Of a DNA stretch of 11,354 bases, positions 6,768 through 11,354 are shown piece by piece. Where the stretch lies: positions 1-11,354 of the forward strand of contig DTXE01000201.1 of NCBI GenBank assembly GCA_012962595.1, written 5' to 3'. The notes beneath the pieces are model-generated. The model saw nothing but the letters and a program-made list of their open reading frames with translations. It was not told where the DNA came from and searched no databases. Every line of letters begins with the position of its first letter. The stretch's first letter is position 1. The position numbers and the translations under genes were made by a program. This DNA is from Syntrophaceae bacterium. GTDB taxonomy: Bacteria > Desulfobacterota > DTXE01.

Positions 6768-7922
6768 TTATTTTTTTATTTCCACTGGCAGCTTTATGAT
6801 GAAGGTTGTCCCTTCTCCTACCTTACTATTTACCTCTATGCTGCCATGGTATTTTTTAATGATGTCTACACATACTGATAGCCCCAGGCCTGCACTTATC
6901 TTGTCCTTTTTGGTAGTAAAAAATGGCACAAATATATCCTTAAGGTTTTCCTCAGGAATACCACAACCAGTATCTTCTAGTTTTATCTCCACAACTTCTG
7001 CCGGACCTTGCTTGGGATAATAATCCGTACTAACTCTCAGTTCTCCACCATCGGGCATGGCATCTCGGGCATTTAGGATCATGTTTACCAGCACCTTCTT
7101 GATCTCCACTGGATTGACAAACATCTGGGGTAATTTATACTCTAACTTCCTGATAACCTTTATATTGTCTAATGACATCTGATGCTCCATCAGCGTTAAA
7201 ATATCTTCCATTAAACTATTTATATCAGTGGGAAGGATTTTGGCTTCATCCGGTCGGGAAAGCCCTAAGAGATTGACAATAAGCTCATTAGCGCGGCTTA
7301 CCTTATCTTCAATGGCTCTCAAATGCCTTGTTATTTTCGGATCATTATTACCGATCCTGCTCTTCAGGTAGTGGGTAGATATATTGATAATACCTAGCAG
7401 ATTCTTCACCTCATGAGTCACCCCTGCTCCCAATTGACCGATAGTGGCTAAGTTTTTATATTGAGTTAATTGCTCTTGAGATGTCCTTAACTTCTTATTC
7501 AGCTCATCTAGCATGTTTTTTAATTCTTTTTTCTCAAGGGACTCTCTCCTTTCCTGCAGAGCTTCTTTAATAGCTCGCTCCATAACCTCCATATCGAATG
7601 GTTTGGTAATGTAGTCATAGGCCCCCTTTTTCATAGCTTCCACCACTGTCTTTATGGAGGTATAACCTGTCATAATGATAACCATTGTCTCTGGACTGAT
7701 CTCTTTGAGGGTCGTTAACAGCTTCATGCCATCCATTCCTGGCATTCTTATATCTAGGAGAATGACATCGAAGGAAAGCCTTTTGACCATATCTATGGCT
7801 TCTTCACTACTCTCAGCGGTAGTGACACGGTAGCCTTCATTTTCTAACACATCCCACAAGCCTTCCCGCATATCTAATTCATCATCAATCACCAGAATGC
7901 GAACCTTATTCTTCATTAACAT
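6768..7922 (-). CDS. Soluble REC-histidine kinase (receiver at N-terminus)
   Basis: The 384-residue protein has a receiver domain first (about 6-122; D13/D14, phospho-acceptor D57 in 'LLDIRMPG', T85, K108). A charged coiled-coil-like linker (about 122-155) comes next, then a HisKA dimerisation domain with H170 in 'THEVKNLL', and an HATPase domain with N-box 'NMILNARDAM' (280-289), 'DTGCGIP' (317-323), 'FFTTK' and 'GLGLSV'. All catalytic residues look intact. There is no membrane segment, PAS or other sensor domain, so input should come through phosphorylation of the N-terminal receiver or through a partner. Output is probably the REC-HD-GYP protein encoded 11 bp downstream. The first ATG (7922) has AAGGGG only 3 nt upstream; the ATG two codons later (7916) has better spacing and may be the true start. 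A run of seven A precedes the stop. Confidence 0.94.
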   Translation of the reverse strand: MLMKNKVRILVIDDELDMREGLWDVLENEGYRVTTAESSEEAIDMVKRLSFDVILLDIRMPGMDGMKLLTTLKEISPETMVIIMTGYTSIKTVVEAMKKGAYDYITKPFDMEVMERAIKEALQERRESLEKKELKNMLDELNKKLRTSQEQLTQYKNLATIGQLGAGVTHEVKNLLGIINISTHYLKSRIGNNDPKITRHLRAIEDKVSRANELIVNLLGLSRPDEAKILPTDINSLMEDILTLMEHQMSLDNIKVIRKLEYKLPQMFVNPVEIKKVLVNMILNARDAMPDGGELRVSTDYYPKQGPAEVVEIKLEDTGCGIPEENLKDIFVPFFTTKKDKISAGLGLSVCVDIIKKYHGSIEVNSKVGEGTTFIIKLPVEIKK

Positions 7923-7962
7923 TCGCCCCTTCTACAGTTAATTTGATATGAGTAGCTGCATG

Positions 7963-7978
7963 GGCTCCCAGGATGCCA
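7963..7978 (-). promoter_or_regulatory. Weak sigma-54-like -24/-12 site before the REC-kinase operon
   Basis: Leftward TGGCATCCTGGGAGCC has GG and GC separated by exactly 10 nt and a good -24 half (TGGCA), but the -12 half (GAGCC) departs from TTGCA/T. A start near 7952 would leave a leader of about 30 nt, similar to operon A. GG-N10-GC is expected by chance about once in a region this size, so this is a low-confidence alternative to the sigma-70 type site at 8013-8041. Confidence 0.22.
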
Positions 7979-8012
7979 TGGGTATCTTTCTAAAATGAAT
8001 TCAACTGAAAGC

Positions 8013-8041
8013 ATTTAACATATATTTCACAACAAAGTCAA
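8013..8041 (-). promoter_or_regulatory. Sigma-70 type promoter for the REC-kinase/HD-GYP operon B
   Basis: Leftward TTGACT (-35, 8041-8036), a 17-nt spacer and TTAAAT (-10, 8018-8013). A start near 8006 would give a leader of about 85 nt. That leader holds small inverted repeats around 7959-7983 (two CATGGG copies and TGGG/CCCA). Confidence 0.45.
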
Positions 8042-8072
8042 GTCATTTTTGGCAGGGCACCTCTTATCTTGG

Positions 8073-8123
8073 GCGGTAGGGTCACTTGGAAGAGTCTCTT
8101 GGATTGATTCTGCTTGGGAGACG
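8073..8123. repeat. Intergenic repeat, copy 2, with covarying hairpin
   Basis: This is the partner of 5716-5765, with about 73% identity over 51 columns. On the + strand positions 8094-8122 can fold into a hairpin with arms GTCTCTTGG and TTGGGAGAC (9 pairs with G-U, loop of 11 nt). Between copies several stem differences keep pairing: the T-G pair at stem position 7 here is G-C in copy 1, and C-G at position 5 is T-G. It lies 48 bp beyond the stop of operon A's last gene. Confidence 0.55.
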
Positions 8124-8150
8124 CCGGTCACCTTTAATAAAGTGGGCCAA

Positions 8151-8165
8151 AGCCATTGGATGGCT
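8151..8165 (-). terminator. Small hairpin behind operon A, possible weak terminator
   Basis: AGCCA-loop-TGGCT is a perfect 5-bp stem with a 5-nt loop, starting 5 nt beyond the stop of the 8171-8884 gene. On the minus strand it is followed by TTGGCCCACTTTATT, not a proper T-run, so termination is uncertain. Confidence 0.25.
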
Positions 8166-8170
8166 AGAAG

Positions 8171-8884
8171 CTAAAGGTGGGAATTAGTCCTTTTGGTTTT
8201 ATCGGTAGTAACTATTTTAAATCTTCTCCGTACCCTCAGGGTCATTACATCATTGTGACCATTGTTTTGGTAGATAAATTCCTTTATCTTTTTAAATTCC
8301 TTAGAGTTAAATATCTCTGTGCTCCTGCTAAGAATATTTCCCATACTGTGGTCACCAAGCTTGTAGTAAGTGATTAAGGGGTTTTCTCCCTCTGCTGAAA
8401 CCTCTAACTTTTTCCAATCTAATTGGGAAGCCACATCCTCTACCACCTGTATAAATTGATCTATTTTTCTGTCTGAAATAGAGGGTATTTCTGCCCTCAT
8501 CTGTCTTCTTATATCCTGGCGCTGTACCTCTAGCTGTGTATTAGTTATCTCAATGTATCCATCAATCAGCTGGTAACTTATGGGGTTATCTATACTTTCC
8601 CGCCACTTCCTGACCAAAAATCTTTCCTTACCATTGGTTACCTGGAAGTAACCTTCCTTTACCGGTTCGAGATAGGGCCATTGACTGATAAAGGAGCCAT
8701 CTACTACCGTTAATTCCTCTATTTGGTGCCCATTATGTCTTAATTCAAAGGTCTTTCTATCATCCCTTGGTCTCTCCACGAAATTTTTGCCCTCCTCATG
8801 GTAGTAGTATTCGGGCATAGAATCATACTCTGTGTTATTGACTAACTCATTACACTGAATGCATCTTAGTATTTTACCTTTCAT
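8171..8884 (-). CDS. Unrecognised 237-residue protein translationally coupled to a REC-HD-GYP regulator
   Basis: I do not recognise this family. The ATG at 8884 lies inside the last codons of the HD-GYP gene (11-nt overlap), with GAGG about 9 nt upstream, so its translation is coupled to that of the regulator. The N-terminus has a lone C8-x2-C11 pair ('RCIQCNEL'), with H29 and an H50-x2-H53 pair further on. A CxxC...HxxH metal site is possible but unproven, and there are no other cysteines. The middle is rich in aromatic and charged residues and predicted beta. Residues 117-160 look helical ('DIRRQMRAEIPSISDRKIDQF'-like region, split by a proline). The C-terminus is strongly basic ('RVRRRFKIV', 'DKTKRTNSHL'). 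No signal peptide or membrane span is seen, and no PilZ RxxxR/DxSxxG pair. A role as partner, target or effector of the regulator is inferred from the coupling only. Confidence 0.78.
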   Translation of the reverse strand: MKGKILRCIQCNELVNNTEYDSMPEYYYHEEGKNFVERPRDDRKTFELRHNGHQIEELTVVDGSFISQWPYLEPVKEGYFQVTNGKERFLVRKWRESIDNPISYQLIDGYIEITNTQLEVQRQDIRRQMRAEIPSISDRKIDQFIQVVEDVASQLDWKKLEVSAEGENPLITYYKLGDHSMGNILSRSTEIFNSKEFKKIKEFIYQNNGHNDVMTLRVRRRFKIVTTDKTKRTNSHL

Positions 8885-9908
8885 CTTCTAGAACCTCCAT
8901 AAACACCCCGGTGACCTCTGGGTCAAACTGAAGACCAGAACATCTCTTTAGCTCGGAGATGCTCTGACTTTTGGATAAGGCCTTTCGGTATGGGCGATCA
9001 GATATCATGGCATCGTATGCATCACAAATGCCAACGATTCTGGCCCCCAAGGGTATCTCCTTTCCCCTTAAGCCATCTGGATATCCTTTTCCGTCAAAAT
9101 GTTCATGGTGGTGGCGAATAATAGAAATTGTGCTAGGAGATAGTGCAAGGGGGCTGAGAAGTTCAACGGCCATCTCTGGATGTTTCTTCATCATAGTCCA
9201 CTCTAACTTAGTCAAGCTACCACGCTTGTAAATATAAGTGTCATTTAATCCTATCTTCCCTATATCATGTAGGTAGGCGGCAAGTTGAATCTGGGCCCTT
9301 TCTTCCCCAGATAAGTGCAATCTCTCCGCCAAAAGAAACGATTGTTGACTCACCCGCTGGGAATGACCCCATGTATAAGGGTCTCTTCTTTCTATGGTAG
9401 CAACCAGTACCCTCACAAAATCCATCTGGCTGTTGCTGCTTTTCACAAATTTATGTTGAGCAAATTGCATTATTCGGTGGTCTAGGTGGGATTCAGTAGC
9501 AGCTATCTTTTTAATAAATGTCTTGAGTGTCTTGGTTTGCCTTCTCTTTTCCACAGACTTTTTTATGGTCGAAATCACATCAATGGGATGGAAAGGCTTG
9601 GTAATATAGTTAAATACCCCCCACCTGATAGCTTCCAGGCAGGAGTCCACCGTGGCATAAGCGGTGATAATGATAACCTCAATATCTGGGTCAATCTTCT
9701 TGATTCCTTTAAGAACCTCAATCCCAGGTATTCCTGGCATCCTTAGATCCAAAGTAACTATATCCACTGGTTTTTGCTGGATAAATCTTAAGGCCTGCTC
9801 ACCGTCTTCGGAGGTATACACATCAAAGGAGGGCTTTAAGGTAAACCTTAAGGACTCACGGCTTCCCAGTTCATCATCTACCACTAAAACTGTGGCTCTA
9901 TCTTCCAA
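8874..9908 (-). CDS. REC-HD-GYP response regulator (cyclic di-GMP phosphodiesterase), operon A
   Basis: This 344-residue protein is a paralogue of the 5776-6756 product. The receiver domain (about 5-120) has D11/D12, phospho-acceptor D54 in 'TLDLRMPG', T82 and K104 ('ITKPF'). A longer basic/helical linker (about 120-165, 'KRRQTKTLKTFIKKIAATES') separates it from the HD-GYP domain (about 165-344). H182, H214/D215 in 'YLHDIGKIG', 'HHEHFDGKGYPDGLRG' (267-282) and 'DAYDAMISDRPYR' look catalytically complete. The TTG start at 9908 is bounded by an in-frame TAG four codons upstream and preceded by AGAGG at good spacing. It lies about 25 nt behind the predicted start of a strong sigma-54-type promoter, suggesting enhancer-controlled expression. 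No cognate kinase is adjacent in this operon; the REC-kinase of operon B is the nearest candidate. Confidence 0.95.
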   Translation of the reverse strand: MEDRATVLVVDDELGSRESLRFTLKPSFDVYTSEDGEQALRFIQQKPVDIVTLDLRMPGIPGIEVLKGIKKIDPDIEVIIITAYATVDSCLEAIRWGVFNYITKPFHPIDVISTIKKSVEKRRQTKTLKTFIKKIAATESHLDHRIMQFAQHKFVKSSNSQMDFVRVLVATIERRDPYTWGHSQRVSQQSFLLAERLHLSGEERAQIQLAAYLHDIGKIGLNDTYIYKRGSLTKLEWTMMKKHPEMAVELLSPLALSPSTISIIRHHHEHFDGKGYPDGLRGKEIPLGARIVGICDAYDAMISDRPYRKALSKSQSISELKRCSGLQFDPEVTGVFMEVLEDER

Positions 9909-9943
9909 TATTTGCCTCTACCTTTGGGGTGCTAAAATCTCTA

Positions 9944-9959
9944 AGCAATAATCTTGCCA
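9944..9959 (-). promoter_or_regulatory. Sigma-54 (RpoN) -24/-12 promoter of the REC-HD-GYP operon A
   Basis: Read leftward, TGGCAAGATTATTGCT matches the RpoN consensus TGGCAC-N5-TTGCA/T at nearly every conserved position, with the invariant GG and GC exactly 10 nt apart. The predicted start is near 9933, about 25 nt before the TTG of the regulator. Such promoters need an AAA+ activator bound upstream, for which the inverted repeats at 9981-10071 are candidate sites. Confidence 0.72.
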
Positions 9960-9980
9960 GAATCTTTATTTAGAGCTATG

Positions 9981-10015
9981 CCAATCCTTATCCCATTTTT
10001 CTTGGTGAGGATTGG
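9981..10015. repeat. Inverted repeat CCAATCCT/AGGATTGG upstream of the sigma-54 promoter
   Basis: Perfect 8-bp arms CCAATCCT (9981-9988) and AGGATTGG (10008-10015) extend to 12 pairs on the + strand if two G-U pairs are allowed, leaving a loop of 11 nt. The centre is about 65 bp upstream of the predicted operon A start. It could be a protein-binding site or an RNA hairpin. Confidence 0.55.
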
Positions 10016-10027
10016 AACTGAGGAAAC

Positions 10028-10043
10028 AAAAATGTTCATTTTT
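10028..10043. repeat. Palindrome AAAAATG-TT-CATTTTT
   Basis: This is a perfect 7-bp inverted repeat with a 2-nt spacer, about 100 bp upstream of the predicted operon A start. It is A/T-rich, so chance is not excluded, but it sits in the usual distance range for enhancer sites. Confidence 0.45.
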
Positions 10044-10055
10044 GAGCGTACCCCT

Positions 10056-10071
10056 TGTACATTTTTGTACA
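10056..10071. promoter_or_regulatory. Candidate activator site TGTACA-TTTT-TGTACA
   Basis: Two palindromic TGTACA hexamers lie one helical turn apart (10 bp centre to centre), and a further GTAC at 10048-10051 continues the spacing at 9 bp. The site is about 130 bp upstream of the leftward sigma-54 promoter start and about 175 bp upstream of the rightward one, as expected for an enhancer shared by both. No protein is assigned. Confidence 0.42.
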
Positions 10072-10149
10072 CCTTTTTCTCACATAACCTTCCTGGTTTT
10101 CGAAAATGCAAGATGTTAAGGAAGCAGAAGGGGGGTGAAGATGGCTCTT

Positions 10150-10178
10150 TTGATAAAAGTATTTGCATCTTTTAAAAA
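10150..10178 (+). promoter_or_regulatory. Possible sigma-70 type promoter for the FadL-type gene
   Basis: TTGATA (10150-10155), a 17-nt spacer and TAAAAA (10173-10178). Both boxes are imperfect and the area is A/T-rich. It is an alternative to the sigma-54-like site at 10213-10228. Confidence 0.3.
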
Positions 10179-10212
10179 ATAACGGTAAAACCTATGATAC
10201 CTTTAAGAGGAA

Positions 10213-10228
10213 TGGCTCCTGTTATGCT
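10213..10228 (+). promoter_or_regulatory. Sigma-54-like -24/-12 site facing the FadL-type gene
   Basis: TGGCTCCTGTTATGCT carries GG and GC 10 nt apart, with a good -24 half (TGGC-C) and a slightly degenerate -12 half (ATGCT for TTGCT). A start near 10239 would leave a leader of about 100 nt before the ATG at 10338. It is weaker than the opposite site but in matching divergent geometry. Confidence 0.4.
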
Positions 10229-10337
10229 GGAGAATTTGGGAAGATAGGCATGTTAACGCGGTGTTGGAGTATAAGTGAAATAAGTGGTTACGTTTAAGGA
10301 ACCAGTAATAGCTGGATCAGAGGCTGCGGGAGGAGAT

Positions 10338-10862
10338 ATGAAAAATTTGGTAGCGGTCTTAGCAGTTACTATCTTAGGGATATTTTTCAGTGGTTCGGTT
10401 GTCTTTGCGGGGGGATTTCTAGTATACACCCAAGATGCTGCCGCTACCGGAATGGGATTGGCCTTTACAGCCCAGACCGATAGGCCATCGGCCGTATTTT
10501 ACAACCCTGCGGCCATCAATCAATTGGAAGGGACCAATATCTCTGCAGGTGGATCAATCATAATTCCAAGAACAACATACAGAAGCCCAACGGGTACTGA
10601 GACCGAGATGAAACACCATACATATTTCCTTCCCAACTTCTTTGTCACCCATAAGATAAATGACAAATTCGCTGCAGGATTTGGTGTGTTCTGTCCCTTT
10701 GGCCTCTCTACAGATTGGCCCAGTAATTGGGAAGGGCGGTTTGTCTCTACCTTGGCCGAGATTAGAACCTTATTTCTTAACCCTGTTATCTCCTGGCAGG
10801 TTCATCCCAGGGTATCTCTGGCAGCAGGGTTTAATTCTTGCGCTATCCGATATAGAACTTAG
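10338..10862 (+). CDS. FadL/OMPP1-family outer-membrane transport protein, N-terminal part (frame broken)
   Basis: The ATG at 10338 is preceded by GGGAGGAG and opens a clear signal peptide: a positive start, a hydrophobic core 'LVAVLAVTILGIFF', and a predicted cut after VFA at residue 24. The GTG at 10284 in the same frame would place the signal peptide internally, so it is rejected. The mature part shows FadL/OMPP1 hallmarks: 'GGFLVYTQDAAATGMGLAFTA', the hatch motif 'PSAVFYNPAAI', 'LPNFFVTHKINDKFAAGFGVFCPFGLSTDW' and 'GRFVSTLAEIRTLFLNPVISW'. These proteins form beta-barrels that pass fatty acids or hydrocarbons across the outer membrane. Family similarity stops at 'VSLAAGFN' (about 10833); the frame then runs into a TAG at 10860-10862, while the similarity continues in the +1 frame. 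This is one gene with 10840-11354. Confidence 0.85.
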   Translation: MKNLVAVLAVTILGIFFSGSVVFAGGFLVYTQDAAATGMGLAFTAQTDRPSAVFYNPAAINQLEGTNISAGGSIIIPRTTYRSPTGTETEMKHHTYFLPNFFVTHKINDKFAAGFGVFCPFGLSTDWPSNWEGRFVSTLAEIRTLFLNPVISWQVHPRVSLAAGFNSCAIRYRT

Positions 10863-11354
10863 AAGCGCTGTTGATCTCTCCACATTGGGACTTCCAGAGG
10901 GGGAATCAGACTTAGATGGTGATGGTTCGGGCCAAGGATTTAACCTTGGTCTATTATTTCAAATAACAGATGATGTAACCTTTGGAGTTTCTTATCGTAG
11001 TCCAGTGGATATTGACTATAATGGTCAGGCTACTTTTAAGGTAAGCCCTGCCGCTAGGCTCCTTCTCCCTGATGGTGATGTCTCTACCGACATCGATCTC
11101 CCTGCAATTTTGGCCTTTGGATTATCTACCACCTATATCAAGAACTGGACATTTGAGTTTGATCTTTATTGGGTAGACTGGGCAACCCATGATATAATAT
11201 TGATCAATTATCATACCAACACCGCACTTCTCCAAGACCAGAGCATTACTAGAAATTGGAAGGATGTATTTTTTTACGCTCTGGGTACAAAATATCAATT
11301 AAACGAGTCCATAGTATTGAGAGGTGGCTATATGTTTCGTAATACACCAGTTCC
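10840..11354 (+). CDS. FadL/OMPP1-family protein, remainder in the +1 frame, partial at window edge
   Basis: From GCG at 10840 the frame is open to the end of the window (171 full codons) and continues the barrel of the preceding segment: 'ALSDIELRSAVDLS', 'GQGFNLGLLFQITDDVTFGVSYRSPV', 'LPAILAFGLSTTYIKNWTFEFDLYWVDW' and 'LGTKYQLNESIVLRGGYMFRNTPVP', all typical of the middle and late FadL/OMPP1 strands. It has no start codon or ribosome-binding site of its own. Joining it to 10338-10862 needs removal of one base or addition of two between about 10830 and 10850 (around AATTCTTGCGC). The rest of the frame is undecayed, with no further stops, so a sequencing or assembly error or a very recent mutation is more likely than an old pseudogene. 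The 3' end lies beyond the window. Confidence 0.8.

Larger units (their letters stand above)
9909..10337. other. Divergent regulatory region between operon A and the FadL-type gene
   Basis: No gene is supported in these 429 bp: the ~75-codon frames on both strands overlap each other and the promoter elements, and have no protein-like pattern. The region holds two outward-facing sigma-54-type sites, three inverted repeats between them and a possible sigma-70 type site (10150-10178), each listed separately. This layout suggests that one enhancer-binding protein controls both directions; its gene is not in the window. Confidence 0.5.

Noticed and set aside
6756..6776. Programmed frameshift at the A7 run joining the REC-kinase to the HD-GYP regulator
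   Set aside because: An in-frame TAA lies two codons before the TTG of the regulator, so no shift at the A-run can give a fusion. The ribosome-binding site explains separate translation.
9941..10175. Opposing ~75-codon frames in the divergent region
   Set aside because: They overlap each other on opposite strands and cover the sigma-54 site and inverted repeats. Composition looks like translated non-coding DNA.
10284..10337. GTG at 10284 as the start of the FadL-type gene
   Set aside because: It would add 18 residues before a clear signal peptide. The ATG at 10338 has GGGAGGAG right upstream.
9909..10337. Cyclic di-GMP riboswitch (GEMM-I type) near the HD-GYP and FadL genes
   Set aside because: No recognisable conserved core such as the GEMM-I tetraloop/receptor sequences was seen on either strand.
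1..11354. CRISPR array, insertion sequence or prophage
   Set aside because: There are no regularly spaced repeats, transposase or integrase frames, or phage structural genes. The only repeats are those listed.

Overview
The window looks like chromosome of a Gram-negative bacterium of moderate to low GC, most likely from the Desulfobacterota (deltaproteobacteria) or a neighbouring lineage. The reasons are an outer-membrane FadL-family porin, tRNA-dependent amidotransferase, methionine-salvage and branched-chain amino acid genes, several REC/HD-GYP signalling proteins and sigma-54-type promoters. Lineage is inferred from gene content only. Almost all of the right-hand 10 kb is read leftward; only the first two genes, one tRNA and the last gene are rightward.

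Left part (1-4936). The 3' end of an M16-family peptidase gene (1-567) is followed after 3 bp by an unrecognised 244-residue protein (571-1305). These converge on a leftward metabolic operon transcribed gatB > mtnA > ilvE (4936 to 1490) with gaps of 15 and 33 bp. A sigma-70 type promoter sits just upstream of gatB, and gatC/gatA are not beside it. The 184-bp convergent gap holds a short reading frame resembling the C-terminal tail of a LivF-type ABC ATPase, probably a gene remnant.

Middle part (4937-5775). This stretch is largely non-coding. It carries a leftward 23-codon gene for an extremely lysine-rich micro-protein, with a strong ribosome-binding site, its own promoter and an internal perfect 18-bp tandem repeat. 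Divergently, a rightward promoter drives tRNA-Thr(CGT).

Signalling part (5776-9908, all leftward). Operon A (9908 to 8171) encodes a REC-HD-GYP response regulator whose stop overlaps the start of an unrecognised 237-residue protein. Operon B (7922 to 5776) encodes a soluble REC-histidine kinase and, 11 bp later, a second REC-HD-GYP regulator. HD-GYP domains of this type hydrolyse cyclic di-GMP, so both operons probably lower this second messenger in response to phosphorylation. A related ~51-bp repeat with a covarying hairpin lies in the gap just beyond the 3' end of each operon.

Right part (9909-11354). A 429-bp divergent intergenic region holds a strong sigma-54 (-24/-12) promoter facing operon A, a weaker sigma-54-like site facing the rightward gene, and three inverted repeats between them that could bind an enhancer protein. 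The rightward gene encodes a FadL/OMPP1 outer-membrane protein with a signal peptide. Its reading frame is broken once near 10830-10850 and it runs off the window edge.
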